Source: Streptomyces flaveolus
GTDB taxonomy: Bacteria; Actinomycetota; Actinomycetes; Streptomycetales; Streptomycetaceae
Direction: 5' to 3'
Assembly (NCBI RefSeq): GCF_000716535.1
Contig: NZ_JNWV01000021.1
Coordinates: 103,046 to 167,045 of the forward strand
DNA length: 64,000 nucleotides
In this document: positions 26,137 to 35,285 of the stretch, piece by piece
How the letters are laid out: every line of letters starts with the position of its first letter
Position numbering within the stretch: position 1 is the stretch's first letter
The notes under the pieces: model-generated
Databases searched by the model: none
Seen by the model: the letters and a program-made list of their open reading frames with translations, nothing else
What the model was told of the DNA's origin: nothing
Made by a program: the position numbers and the translations under genes

Positions 26137-26409
26137 ATGGCGGAACGGCAGTACCTCGGTCAGGGCACCAACACCTCCTGGGAGAAGTTCTGGTACGTCC
26201 TGGGTTGCATATATTTCGGTGCCGCCTACTTCCAGAAGGTCCCGGTCAAGAAGGCGTTGAGCGAGTACGGGCTGGTCGAGATGACCGGGGCCGAGAAGTT
26301 CTGGTACGTCGTCCAGTGCATCTTCTTCGGTGCCGGCTACTTCGCGAAGGTCACCATCAAGAAGGCGCTGTCCGAGGTGCGGAACGCCGGCGGGGTCCCC
26401 ACGGTCTGA
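26137..26409 (+). CDS. Small protein with a duplicated membrane-like motif
   Basis: A 90-residue protein built of two near-identical 29-residue halves: EKFWYVLGCIYFGAAYFQKV then PVKKALSE, and EKFWYVVQCIFFGAGYFAKV then TIKKALSE, joined by YGLVEMTGA. Each half has an aromatic, hydrophobic stretch followed by lysines, compatible with an amphipathic or short membrane-embedded helix that could form a hairpin in the membrane. There is no signal peptide. I do not recognise a named family. ATG 26137 has GAAGG 15 bases upstream, so the spacing is long. It lies between catalase and the type VII-like locus. Confidence 0.78.
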   Translation: MAERQYLGQGTNTSWEKFWYVLGCIYFGAAYFQKVPVKKALSEYGLVEMTGAEKFWYVVQCIFFGAGYFAKVTIKKALSEVRNAGGVPTV

Positions 26410-26429
26410 CGAGGCGCCACACCCGTTGC

Positions 26430-26457
26430 GTCCGGCGGCGTGCGGTCCGAGCCGGAC
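26430..26457. terminator. Hairpin between convergent genes
   Basis: GTCCGGC (26430-26436) pairs with GCCGGAC (26451-26457) around a 14-base loop, between the stop at 26409 (plus) and the stop at 26470 (minus). Confidence 0.4.
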
Positions 26458-26469
26458 AGCCGCCACCGC

Positions 26470-27105
26470 TCAGCCGGCCGCGGGTCCGGCTGCCACGGCC
26501 TGCCGGCCGTCCGCCGCGACGAAGCGGAAGGTGCTCGTGATGGCGTCGAAGAGGTCGTACACCTCTTCCTTGAGCGGCAGGTTGGGGCTGGCGAGGGTGA
26601 CCACGAGGAAGTCGTCCGCGGTGCCCGGCACGGGCACCATGGTGTGCATCGTCAGCAGTCTCACGTCGATGTCACCGGTCAGCCGGGTGGTCTCGGTGCC
26701 GGTGACCCGGGCGGCCTTCCCCGCGTGGGGGAGGTCGACCGAGGTGATGACCCGGTCCTTGGGGGCGACACCCGTCGCCGTCGAGACGCCGAGCTGCGCG
26801 GAGAGCACCGGCAGCGTCAGCTCCTGGCCCTCGGGAGTGGTGACGGCGAACACCATGCCGTACGCCATGAAGAGGCCGTCGGCGTAGAGCGTGGCGGTGC
26901 CCGCGGCCAGCAGGGCTCCGTGCCTGCGGGCCGCCCGGGTCACGTCCCGGCCCTGGCGGAACATGTCGTTGATCCGGGCCCGCTCGCGCGGGACGTCGGT
27001 CGCCGCCAGGGCCCTCGCCCGGGTCCGGGCGAGTTCCTCACCGCTGAGGTCGGCCTGGTCCCACAGGTCGGGGATGTCCAGCAGAAAGTGTCGTGCGGTG
27101 CTCAT
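26470..27105 (-). CDS. Conserved-looking protein of unknown function, type VII locus
   Basis: A 211-residue soluble protein with no signal peptide or membrane segment. The N-terminus is helical and charged (LDIPDLWDQADLSGEELARTRARAL), the middle and C-terminus are beta-rich (LLTMHTMVPVPGTADDFLVVTLASPN) and end LFDAITSTFRFVA. The last part resembles proteins in which a domain predicts a value-like barrel, but no family is recognised. It starts 10 bases after the small helical protein gene at 27116-27412, so the two are an operon. Position next to EccC and WXG100 genes suggests a role in type VII export, perhaps as a chaperone; this is inference. Confidence 0.65.
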   Translation of the reverse strand: MSTARHFLLDIPDLWDQADLSGEELARTRARALAATDVPRERARINDMFRQGRDVTRAARRHGALLAAGTATLYADGLFMAYGMVFAVTTPEGQELTLPVLSAQLGVSTATGVAPKDRVITSVDLPHAGKAARVTGTETTRLTGDIDVRLLTMHTMVPVPGTADDFLVVTLASPNLPLKEEVYDLFDAITSTFRFVAADGRQAVAAGPAAG

Positions 27106-27115
27106 CGCGGCCTGC

Positions 27116-27412
27116 TCACCTCGCGCCGGAGCCGTCGTCGAGGTTCGACGCGGCGTCCTGGTCGGTCTTCTCGAAGGAACTGAGGATGTTGCCGATGGCG
27201 TCCCTGACCCCCTGCACCTGCTTCTGGAGCTGGTGCTTGCCGTCCGTCCAGCGCTTCTCGAAGTTCTGGGCGGAGCCGTGCGACAGTTCGGGGCCGAACG
27301 CCGCGTCGAAGTCGAAGGTGTGGTGTCCGATGTCGATGTAGTCGTGCACGAAGCCCAGCATGTCCTGGGCTTCCTGGAGTTCGCTGCCGGGTATGTTGAC
27401 GTCCGAAGCCAT
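27116..27412 (-). CDS. Small helical WXG100-like protein
   Basis: A 98-residue, mainly helical protein. Two helical stretches (SELQEAQDMLGFVHDYIDI and NFEKRWTDGKHQLQKQVQGVRDAIGNIL) flank a turn, and WTDG resembles the WxG turn of the WXG100 secreted family, although it sits later than usual. ATG 27412 follows AGGGGAC; longer in-frame starts look non-coding. It is the first gene of a pair with 26470-27105 and divergent from the lipoprotein gene. It could be a substrate or partner of the nearby EccC-type ATPase. Confidence 0.6.
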   Translation of the reverse strand: MASDVNIPGSELQEAQDMLGFVHDYIDIGHHTFDFDAAFGPELSHGSAQNFEKRWTDGKHQLQKQVQGVRDAIGNILSSFEKTDQDAASNLDDGSGAR

Positions 27413-27561
27413 CCCGGTCCCCTCATTTGCCAAGCGGTGTGAACAAACCTCCACATGGCACACGTACGCCGCCCGGTGAATCGTTCACATCGTTGCGGCA
27501 AAAACCCCATACGGGGATGTCCGGGATGAACTCTTCCGGTTGCCTCGCTCGTGTTGCAGGC

Positions 27562-28230
27562 ATGAGGTCCTTCTCCTTTACCGCGCGGCCCGGCGCCGCC
27601 GCGTCCCGTCGTCTGCGTCGTGCCGCGGTCGCCTCGGCCCTCGTCCTGGGTGCGGTGAGCGGTCTGTCCGCCTGCGGCAAGACGATCCAGATCGGCGGCA
27701 GCGAGCCGACCCCGTCCTCGGCGCCCTCCGCCCCGGCCACGAGTCCCCCGCAGAGCGCCGGCAACGCGGCGCTCCAGGTGGTCGACTCCACCGCGCGGCA
27801 GGCCGGTCTGACCGGGAACGGCGGCACGGTCGTCGGCACCGCCCCGCAGGAGGCGCCGCCCAAGTGGGTGCAGCTGTCGGCGGTGACGTCGCCACAGCTG
27901 TCGGGGCCGCACCTGATCAACATCAACCAGGCGGCGCTGTACCGCTTCGACGACGACGGCGCCGACCCCTCGCGATCCGCCTGTGAGGGCACCTGCGCCC
28001 AGAAGTGGCCGCCGGTGACCATTCAGGAGGGCGGCAACGTGTATCTGGCGGGCGTGGACCCGAAGGCCGTCGGCGCGATCCGCCGGACGGACGGGCAGAT
28101 CCAGGTGACCGTGGGCGGCCGGCCCGTCTACCGCTTCTCGGGCGACAGCGGTCCGGGCGACCTGAACGGCCAGGGTGTCGACGGCAAGTGGTTCGCCGTC
28201 GGTCCGGCCGGGGACAAGGTCACGCAGTAG
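27562..28230 (+). CDS. Lipoprotein with secreted-repeat domains
   Basis: A 222-residue lipoprotein. The signal peptide ends in the lipobox LSAC (GAVSGLSACGK). A Ser/Pro/Ala-rich linker follows. Then come two secreted-repeat motifs known from Streptomyces lipoproteins: LYRFDDDGADPSRSACEGTCAQKWPPV near residue 120 and PVYRFSGDSGPGDLNGQGVDGKWFAVGP near 190. The paired cysteines in CEGTCA are conserved in the family. The function is unknown, though electron transfer at the membrane has been proposed for relatives. ATG 27562 is used. The gene is convergent with EccC, with stops at 28230 and 28322. Confidence 0.82.
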   Translation: MRSFSFTARPGAAASRRLRRAAVASALVLGAVSGLSACGKTIQIGGSEPTPSSAPSAPATSPPQSAGNAALQVVDSTARQAGLTGNGGTVVGTAPQEAPPKWVQLSAVTSPQLSGPHLININQAALYRFDDDGADPSRSACEGTCAQKWPPVTIQEGGNVYLAGVDPKAVGAIRRTDGQIQVTVGGRPVYRFSGDSGPGDLNGQGVDGKWFAVGPAGDKVTQ

Positions 28231-28321
28231 CGGGCGGCCGGAGGCCCCCGGGAGGACTCGCGCGCCGTCGTGTCCCCCGGCGGCCCAAGACCACGTGAGA
28301 GGCGGCTCCCGGCGGGTCGCC

Positions 28322-31300
28322 TCACGGCTCCGGGTCGGTGAACGGCACCTGCACGGTGCGGAGCGTGCCGTCGCCCAGGTGCAGCAGGCCCCGGCCGGGC
28401 CGGGGTGCCTGCCCCACGACGCCCCGGGTCAGCTTGACCCCGATGACCTCGCCGTCGGCGAGTCCCTGCGGGGAGAGCAGCATGCCGGTGCGGTTGCGCT
28501 TGACCTGTCCCATCCAGCCCGCCAGGCTCAGCGACAGCGACTCGGCGTTGCCGGCCGCCAGCAGGCCCCAGCCGGTCCCGGCGCCGCCCCGGGCGAGCAG
28601 GGCCAGGTCGGAGTCGATCTCGGCGCCCATGAACAGTTCGGCGTCGTCCACGACGATCACCCCGTGCTCCTCCGGGATGTTGCCCAGCGCCTCCCGGAAC
28701 TCGTTGACCGTCACCTCCGCGTCGGTGATGACGGCGGCCACCCCGGGCCGGTCCCGCAGCGTGCGCAGGGGCGAGCGGCGCGGCGCCAGCACGATCAGAC
28801 CGGTGCCGGCGGCCAGCAGGGAGTGGGCCGCGGTGAGCAGGGCGGTGCTGCGGCCGGTGCGCGGCGGCCCGGCGATGACGAAGGTGGGCACGTCCGTCAG
28901 GTCGGGTCCCAGGGATGTCAGGGTGTCGCCGCCGACGGCCACCAGCGGGCGCATCGGCCCGCCGTGGGTGTGCAGGGCGAGGGCGTCGTCGTAGCCGATC
29001 CGGTCCGGCAGCACGTCCAGCCGGATCGGCCGGCGGCCGGCGGGGACCGCCGACTCTCGCTCCGTCAGCTCTCGGCCGAGCCCGACCAGGATCTCGGCCT
29101 GCGCAGTGCCCGCGAGATCCTCGCCGAGGACCGCGATCTGCGCCTCGCTCAGGTCCTGGGTGCGGATGCCGCGTCCCGGTGCCGGGTCGCTCGGGGCGGA
29201 CCTGGTGGGGATGCCGACGCTGGAGTAGTCCTGGCGGTCGTTGAGCCGAAGGACGATCTTCTCCTCCGTCGTGCCGGAGAACCGGCTGCCGGCGAGGACC
29301 CGGTCGCCGGCGAGGACGACGTGGATGCCGGCGCCCGCGCCGTCGCGCAGCAGGCGGAGCATGCGCTCCATGTAGCTGCCGTTGTCGAACGAGGTGAATT
29401 CGCGTTCGAAGACCTCGAACCGGTCGACCATGAGGACGATGTGGGCGAGCCGCTCGCCCGGGGCCTGCGCCGCGCGCAACTCGGTCAGGTCGGCGGTGCC
29501 CCGGGCGCCCAGGACCGCCTGGCGGGCGGTGAGTTCGGTGTTCAGCCGGTCCAGCAGGCGGCCCAGGCGCTCGGTCTGGTTGCGGTCGACGACCGCGCCG
29601 CAGTGAGGCAGCGCGGTCAGCGCGTTCAAAGCGCCGTTTCCGCAGTCGATGCCGTAGAGGTGCACGTCGTCGGCGCCGTGTGCCTGGGCCAGCGCCGCGG
29701 CCACGGTGCGCAGGGTCTGGGAACGTCCGCTGCGTGGTGAGCCGATGACGTGCAGATGGCCGGTCCGGTCGAGGTCGAGGACCAGCGGCTCGCGGCTCTG
29801 CGTGGCGGGCAGGTCGACCATGCCGTACGCCACCGCGGGCAGTGCGGCCGGCCGCTCGGCGGTGGGCTCGGGGGCGGGCGACGGCGTCCAGGTGAGCAGG
29901 TCGGGCAGTGGCGGCAGCCAGGGGCTGGGCTGCGGCGGCACCCCGGCGAACCGCGCCGCCCCGGCCAGCGCCTCCACCAGGACGGCGAGGTCGGTGACGG
30001 CCTCCAGGCCCGACAGGCCCGAGGCGGCGCGCGAGCGGTCGGCGGGCAGCGGGCCGCCGAGCTGCGGCCACGACACCGTATGAGCCGTGACCGGTGTCTC
30101 CATGCCCTCGGCGGCCTCGCCGCCCGGGCGCCGGCCGCCGACCCGGCCGGACTGGAACGGCAGCAGCGCCGACGGACCCAGCCGGGCGTAGGCGCGGCCG
30201 GGGTTGGCCGGGGAGATCTCGCCGGAGTCGGGGGCGTCGATGATGTCCCGGCTCTCGGTGGTGTCGGTGGTGCGCAGCGCGATGCGCAGGTTGGTGTTGG
30301 CCCGGATGTCCGGGGTGACCGCTCCGCCGGGGCGCTGGGTCGCCAGCACCATGTGGATGCCGAGCGACCGGCCGCGCTGGGCGATGTTGACCAGGCCGGA
30401 GATGAAGTCGGGCAGTTCCCGCACCATGGACGCGAACTCGTCCACGACCAGCAGCAGCCGGGGCAGCGGCGGCAGTACGTCACCGCCGCGCGAGCGCTTG
30501 TCGAGGTAGTCCTCCAGGTCCTTGGCGCCGGCCTGGGCGAGCTGCGTCTCCCGGCGGCGCAGTTCGGCGCCCAGGGAGACCAGGGCGCGTTCCACGAGGT
30601 GGGTGTCGAGGTCGGTGACCAGGCCCACGGTGTGCGGCAGTGCGGCGCACTCGGCGAAGGCGCTGCCGCCCTTGTAGTCGATCAGCACGAACGTCATCTC
30701 GTCGGGCCGGTTGACCACGGCGAGGGTGGCGACGAGGGTTTGCAGCAGCTCGGACTTGCCGGAACCGGTGGTCCCGGCGATGAGCGCGTGCGGGCCGTCG
30801 CGTACCAGGTCGACGGCGAACTCGCCGTCGTAGCCGACCCCGAGGACGGCCCGGGTGCTGCGGCCGCCCAGTGCCCAGCCGGCCGCCAGCGCCTCGGCGG
30901 TGGGCGGCTCGATCCGCAGCAGGTCCAGCAGGCGCACGGAGCCGGGCAGCGCGCTTTCGTCGCTGTCGCCGACGCCCCGCAGTGGGGCGAGGGCGCGCGC
31001 GAAGTGCTCGTACCAGGCGCGCTCCGGCGAGTCGACGCGCACCTGTTCCACCGTCGCGCCGCGGCCCGCTCGGACCGTGGCGACGGCGCCCTCGGTGACG
31101 ACGACGGCGCCGCACTCCTCCGGCAGCAGCCGCTCCTCCCGGTCGACGCAGAGGGTGTGCACTCCCACCGCCGGTCCGTCGCGCAGCAGGCCGATCACCC
31201 CGGGCAGCGATCGCGCCCGGCGGGCCTGGTCGAGGACGACGAGGATGTCGGGGTAGCCGTTCGCGCCGCCCCGGCCGAGGTCGGGTCCGGCGGCGGCGCG

Positions 31301-32701
31301 GGCCGCGACGGTCTGGCCGAGTTCGCCGATGCGCCGGGCCAGTGACTCCGCCGTGCTGCCCACCAGCGCGTAGGTGTCCTCGCCCTGTGGCTGGACGTGG
31401 GGCAGCCAGCGCGTCCAGGACCAGGGGCGTTCGCCGTCCGGCCCGGCGAGCACGACGATCCGCAGATCGGCCGGGCTGTGCAGGGCGGCGGCCTGGGCGG
31501 TGAGCCAGCCCGCCAGTTCGGCCGCGCCCGGTCCGGCCACGCCGGCGACCCCGGCCTCGCGCAGGGGCAGGGCGACGGGCACCTGGTTCAGCGTCGGCAC
31601 GGTGGTGCGCCGGTGTTCGTCCTGGGTGGGGTCGTCCACGCCCAGCGAGGAGGGCAGGTCGGTGGTGCCGACGCGCACCGACAGGAAGTCGGGGTCCTGC
31701 CAGCGGCGCTCCCACAGCCGGTCGGAGGGCTGGACCGCCATCTGCAGGAGGGCGGCCGGGTCCGGCAGGGACAGCCGCAGGTTGTGCTGTTCCTCCAGGA
31801 CCGCGGCGTCGATGTCGGCGTGCACCCGGGCCAGGGTCTGCTCGTACTCCTCCTTCTTCTCCAGGTACTTGACCATGGCCTGCTTGCGGCTGCCGAACTG
31901 GGTGACCAGCGCGGCGACCGGCGAGAGCAGGGCGATGAAGACGAAGGACCAGCGGTGGGTGACGAGGATGGTGACGACGGCGCTCGCCGCGGGCAGCAGC
32001 AGGATCGGCAGCAGGGGGATCGGCCGCTTGTCCGGCTTGACCGGCGGTGCGGGCAGCCGGAACCGGGCGCCCGCGGCCGGTGGCAGGAACCGCGGCGGCC
32101 GGTTGAACTCCAGGCCCAGGCCGTCCTGCGCCGGGGTCAGCGGCGCCCGGTTCGTCCGGCGCGCGGTCAGCTCCAGCAGGATGTCGCCGACGGCGAGCAG
32201 GCTGCCCGCCCGCCACGGGGAGCCGCTTTCGGCGCTCCTGCCGTCCAGCAGCGCCGTGCCCGTCACCGGCAGTTCGGCGCTCCCGTCGACCCGGACCCGG
32301 ACCCGGGCGGCGAGCGCGGGCGCGGATCCGGCCAGCCGGACGCGGCAGGCCGGTGCGCTGCCGATGTCGTAGTCACCGGGCACGAGGCGGTAGACCGTCC
32401 CCGCGCCCGGTCCCGACACCACCCGGACCTCGGTACGGCCCTCGGGCTCGGCCCGGCTCGGCAGGGGGCCGCCGAGCCCGAGGTCCATGCCGTCGCGCAC
32501 CCCGGCCGCCTGGATCGACAGCCGCGGGTCGACGGGCTCGGAGCCGAGGTACAGCACCGGCTCCGCGGACGCCGGCCCGCCCACGGCACGTGCCAGCTCG
32601 GCCGCGAACCGGCCCACCGGTGCGGAGGGTTCGGTGTCGACGGCGACCGTGGTGGACGTACCCGGTGCCTGGGCGTCACGGACGCTGACGGTCAGTCGCA
32701 C
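28322..32701 (-). CDS. eccC: Type VII secretion ATPase EccC-like (FtsK/SpoIIIE, FHA-linked)
   Basis: A 1459-residue secretion ATPase. Residues 1-85 are ubiquitin-like; about 95-180 look like an FHA domain (GDYDIGSAPACRVRL); two membrane helices lie at about 224-267. Three FtsK/SpoIIIE domains follow. The first has Walker A GTTGSGKSELL near 642 and Walker B FVLIDYKGGSAF. The second (GSPRSGRSQ near 985) and third (GPPRTGRST near 1276) have R in place of the Walker lysine and may be weak. This is the energy source and substrate receptor of ESX/type VII export. GTG 32701 has AGAGAGACG upstream. EccB, EccD, EccE and mycosin genes are not adjacent. Confidence 0.92.
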   Translation of the reverse strand: MRLTVSVRDAQAPGTSTTVAVDTEPSAPVGRFAAELARAVGGPASAEPVLYLGSEPVDPRLSIQAAGVRDGMDLGLGGPLPSRAEPEGRTEVRVVSGPGAGTVYRLVPGDYDIGSAPACRVRLAGSAPALAARVRVRVDGSAELPVTGTALLDGRSAESGSPWRAGSLLAVGDILLELTARRTNRAPLTPAQDGLGLEFNRPPRFLPPAAGARFRLPAPPVKPDKRPIPLLPILLLPAASAVVTILVTHRWSFVFIALLSPVAALVTQFGSRKQAMVKYLEKKEEYEQTLARVHADIDAAVLEEQHNLRLSLPDPAALLQMAVQPSDRLWERRWQDPDFLSVRVGTTDLPSSLGVDDPTQDEHRRTTVPTLNQVPVALPLREAGVAGVAGPGAAELAGWLTAQAAALHSPADLRIVVLAGPDGERPWSWTRWLPHVQPQGEDTYALVGSTAESLARRIGELGQTVAARAAAGPDLGRGGANGYPDILVVLDQARRARSLPGVIGLLRDGPAVGVHTLCVDREERLLPEECGAVVVTEGAVATVRAGRGATVEQVRVDSPERAWYEHFARALAPLRGVGDSDESALPGSVRLLDLLRIEPPTAEALAAGWALGGRSTRAVLGVGYDGEFAVDLVRDGPHALIAGTTGSGKSELLQTLVATLAVVNRPDEMTFVLIDYKGGSAFAECAALPHTVGLVTDLDTHLVERALVSLGAELRRRETQLAQAGAKDLEDYLDKRSRGGDVLPPLPRLLLVVDEFASMVRELPDFISGLVNIAQRGRSLGIHMVLATQRPGGAVTPDIRANTNLRIALRTTDTTESRDIIDAPDSGEISPANPGRAYARLGPSALLPFQSGRVGGRRPGGEAAEGMETPVTAHTVSWPQLGGPLPADRSRAASGLSGLEAVTDLAVLVEALAGAARFAGVPPQPSPWLPPLPDLLTWTPSPAPEPTAERPAALPAVAYGMVDLPATQSREPLVLDLDRTGHLHVIGSPRSGRSQTLRTVAAALAQAHGADDVHLYGIDCGNGALNALTALPHCGAVVDRNQTERLGRLLDRLNTELTARQAVLGARGTADLTELRAAQAPGERLAHIVLMVDRFEVFEREFTSFDNGSYMERMLRLLRDGAGAGIHVVLAGDRVLAGSRFSGTTEEKIVLRLNDRQDYSSVGIPTRSAPSDPAPGRGIRTQDLSEAQIAVLGEDLAGTAQAEILVGLGRELTERESAVPAGRRPIRLDVLPDRIGYDDALALHTHGGPMRPLVAVGGDTLTSLGPDLTDVPTFVIAGPPRTGRSTALLTAAHSLLAAGTGLIVLAPRRSPLRTLRDRPGVAAVITDAEVTVNEFREALGNIPEEHGVIVVDDAELFMGAEIDSDLALLARGGAGTGWGLLAAGNAESLSLSLAGWMGQVKRNRTGMLLSPQGLADGEVIGVKLTRGVVGQAPRPGRGLLHLGDGTLRTVQVPFTDPEP

Positions 32702-32737
32702 TGCTTCGTCGTCTCTCTGGTGTCGGGTGCGCGCGGG

Positions 32738-33031
32738 TCAGCCGAGGTTCGAACCGAGCTGGTCGTCGGTCTGCGAGAAGGCCTCGCCGACGGACCGCAC
32801 GTACTGGCCGATCCCCTGCAGGCCCTGGTTGACCTGGTCGAAGCCCTTGGCGAACTCGTCGAAGAAGGGCGAGAACTTCTGCTGTGCGGCGGGCGTGCTG
32901 TAGCCGTTGGCGAGCAGGTTGGAGATCTTTCCCTTGACCTCGGTGAGCTTGTCCTGCAGTTGCGCGAAGTCGTTGAGCAGGGCCTGGGACGTGCTGCTGG
33001 TCTCGTCGGAGTTGACGCTGTAGCTGGGCAT
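32738..33031 (-). CDS. WXG100/ESAT-6-like secreted protein
   Basis: A 97-residue helical-hairpin protein of WXG100 size, with the second helix FAKGFDQVNQGLQGIGQYVRSVGEAFSQTD. The WxG turn is replaced by NGYSTPAAQQKF, so it is a divergent member. The C-terminus AFSQTDDQLGSNLG resembles the export tail region of such proteins. ATG 33031 follows AAGGAG. It lies 36 bases upstream of eccC, in the same operon, and is the likely export substrate or partner recognised by EccC. Confidence 0.85.
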   Translation of the reverse strand: MPSYSVNSDETSSTSQALLNDFAQLQDKLTEVKGKISNLLANGYSTPAAQQKFSPFFDEFAKGFDQVNQGLQGIGQYVRSVGEAFSQTDDQLGSNLG

Positions 33032-33086
33032 GGTGGTGCTCCTTCTGCTGAGTGATCCTGGTGGTGGTTTTCGTGGGGTCCGTGGG

Positions 33087-33371
33087 TCAGGACAGCGCGC
33101 CGGCGACCTGGCTCAGCCAGTCCCGCACGGAGACGCCGTCCCGGCGTGGGTCGTAGGCGGCCTGCGCCTCGTCGAGCCAGATCTCCGCGAGCCGGTCCTC
33201 GGTGGCGTCCGGGGACGCGAGCAGCGTCGTGATCTCGGCGGCCAGCGCCTGGGCCGTCGCGGGCTCCTCCGACTCCCGGAACAGCTCGACGACCCCGAGC
33301 GGGCTGTCCGCCTCCAGGTCGTAGTCCTGGTGGAAGTAGGAACTGGCCAGGTAGGTGATCTGGGTGTGCAT
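33087..33371 (-). CDS. CdiI-type immunity protein
   Basis: A 94-residue acidic protein. YLASSYFHQDYDLEAD at the start and LLASPDATEDRLAEIWLDEAQAAYDPRRDGVSVRDWLSQVAGAL at the end match the contact-dependent growth-inhibition immunity family (CdiI-type). It starts at ATG 33371, three bases after the toxin stop, so the two are coupled. It should neutralise the RNase-like toxin in the producing cell by binding its C-terminal domain. The family match is strong; the pairing follows from position. Confidence 0.85.
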   Translation of the reverse strand: MHTQITYLASSYFHQDYDLEADSPLGVVELFRESEEPATAQALAAEITTLLASPDATEDRLAEIWLDEAQAAYDPRRDGVSVRDWLSQVAGALS

Positions 33372-33374
33372 ATC

Positions 33375-35102
33375 TCAAGGTCCCGGAAATGAGGTGATGA
33401 CGGTGAACCCGGGTGGGTTCCTGCTTCGCTGGAGAACGGTAGTGACCGTCCTCGGTGGCACGGTCGTGTTGGTGGCGCTCTTGAACACCACCCCGTCGGC
33501 CGCGTTCATGGGGCCGCTGATGGCGAGGCGGGCCGGCCCGGCACCGCCGATGAACGCGCTGACGGCGGCGGCGTTGTGGGTGATGTTCGCGTTGGTGGCC
33601 CGCTCGGCCGCGGCCAGGTCGTTGAACGTCGACGCCAGGGGGATGCCACGGGCCTTGAGGTCCGTGAGGGTCTTGCCCACGTGGCGGGCGATGGTGTGAC
33701 CGCCCCGGCCTCCCGGCGGCGCCTCGTGCGCGCCCAGCGTGATCGGCGCGATGGCGGGCGTCGTGGTGGCGGGCGTCGTCGTGGCCGGCGCGGTCGTCGC
33801 CGCCGAGGTGCCCACCGCCGGTGTCGTGGTGGTGCGGGGCGGGCCGCTCGTGGTGGAGGCCGTCTTCACGGGGATGGGCGGCGGGCCCGCCGCGGCACCG
33901 CCGCCGCGACCACCGCCGGGCCTGCGGCCGCCGCCACGGGCCCCGCCGCCCGCCCCCGGCGCACGGGTCGCCGTGCCGGACGAGGCACCGGCCGTCTTCT
34001 TGGGAATGGCCGCGCCGAGCAGTCCGCCACCGACCGCGCCGAGCGCGCCGGCGCCGAGGATGGCGCCCGCGTCCAGCGGCCGACCGTCGATCGCCTCGCT
34101 CGCCGCCTCGGAACCGGCCTCCTTGCCGAACTCCTTGGCCGCCTCCCCCACGACGCGGCCACCGGTGCTGCCCGTCACCGCGCCGACGGTCTTGCTGCTG
34201 TCGAGGGAGGCCTTGATGCCCTTGATGCTGCCGCCCGCCGTCTTGCTCACACCCGGCGCTGCCTTGGCCACGGCACCCGCCCCGGCCTTGACCGCGGCGC
34301 CGCCCGCCTTCAGCAGCGCCCCGCCCGGTACGGACCCGAGCAGGCCGGTGAGGAAGTCGCCGAGACTGAAATCGCCGTCGGCTATCGCGGAGACCTGGCT
34401 GAGGACGAACAGCGCCCCGCCTAGCAGGAGTCCGGCCACCGGGAAGAACACGGAGACCACGGCGACCAGCAGGCTCAGCAGGATCTGGACGAACGGGAAG
34501 TCCTTGAAGAAGTCCGCGATCTTCTGGAAGACGTTCCGCTCCGGAATGGCCTCCTTGGCCGCCCGGTCCAGTACGTCGGCGCACGCCCGCTGCGCGCTCT
34601 GGCGCATCGCCTTCGCCTGCTCGGCCAGCCCCTTGGCCGCGTTCAGCTCGCTCTTGCCCGCGTCGATGGCGTCCTGGGTCCTGCGGGCCTCGGCCTTCTG
34701 CTCGTCCGTCGGGTTCTCGCCCAGCTGTTGCGGCGCTTGGCCGGCTTGGGGCGCGGCCGCGCGGGCCCGGTCCACGGCCCGGTCGAAGGTGTCCTGCGCC
34801 TCGCGCAGCCGGGGCGCGTAGTCGCTGTAGGCCTGGGCGGCGTCGTGGTACGAGGTCGCCGTCTTGGTCAGCTTGTCCGGAAGGTCATCGCCGATCTTCT
34901 GCTTCAACTGGTCCATCGCCGAACCCCGGCCCTGCGCGATCGTGCCGTCCCGCTTCAGCACGTTCAGGGCCTTCTCGGCGGCGTCACCTATGTCCCGATA
35001 GCGCTGCACGACGCCCTGGATCAGGTCCGGGTCACCCGGCGTCGGGTCCGAGTCCATGCCGACGAGCCGGAAGTCCTCGGGACTCGCATACCGACGTGCC
35101 AT
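33375..35102 (-). CDS. Polymorphic toxin with CdiA-CT RNase A-like C-terminus
   Basis: A 575-residue toxin. ATG 35102 was chosen with GGCGAGGT upstream; ATG 35108 is too close. Residues 1-190 are helical (QRYRDIGDAAEKALNVLKRDG), typical of type VII-exported proteins. A hydrophobic segment (199-234) may span or insert in a membrane. A Gly/Ala/Pro/Thr linker (367-454) follows. The last 110 residues begin HTIARHVGKTLTDLKARGI and include ASTFNDLAAAERATNANI, the CDI RNase A-like toxin domain with its conserved histidines, which cleaves RNA. The adjacent CdiI-type gene is its immunity, and EccC/WXG100 genes its likely export route. Confidence 0.88.
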   Translation of the reverse strand: MARRYASPEDFRLVGMDSDPTPGDPDLIQGVVQRYRDIGDAAEKALNVLKRDGTIAQGRGSAMDQLKQKIGDDLPDKLTKTATSYHDAAQAYSDYAPRLREAQDTFDRAVDRARAAAPQAGQAPQQLGENPTDEQKAEARRTQDAIDAGKSELNAAKGLAEQAKAMRQSAQRACADVLDRAAKEAIPERNVFQKIADFFKDFPFVQILLSLLVAVVSVFFPVAGLLLGGALFVLSQVSAIADGDFSLGDFLTGLLGSVPGGALLKAGGAAVKAGAGAVAKAAPGVSKTAGGSIKGIKASLDSSKTVGAVTGSTGGRVVGEAAKEFGKEAGSEAASEAIDGRPLDAGAILGAGALGAVGGGLLGAAIPKKTAGASSGTATRAPGAGGGARGGGRRPGGGRGGGAAAGPPPIPVKTASTTSGPPRTTTTPAVGTSAATTAPATTTPATTTPAIAPITLGAHEAPPGGRGGHTIARHVGKTLTDLKARGIPLASTFNDLAAAERATNANITHNAAAVSAFIGGAGPARLAISGPMNAADGVVFKSATNTTVPPRTVTTVLQRSRNPPGFTVITSFPGP

Positions 35103-35285
35103 GTACATACCTCGCCGTGGCGACCAAACAGGTTGTCGCCTGATACACGGGACCAGCGAGGTCAAAAGTTCACATTCACCCCGAACATTTGAGGGGAGCA
35201 GTTCCGTGTAGTGGACAGGAGGCACCGGCACACACCGACAGACCCGTCGGCACACGTATGTCGGCACACGCAGCGGAGGACATCG

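Noticed and set aside
28128..30071. Second long minus-strand frame within eccC
   Set aside because: It is a shifted frame of the EccC gene, which has three recognisable ATPase domains in the other frame.
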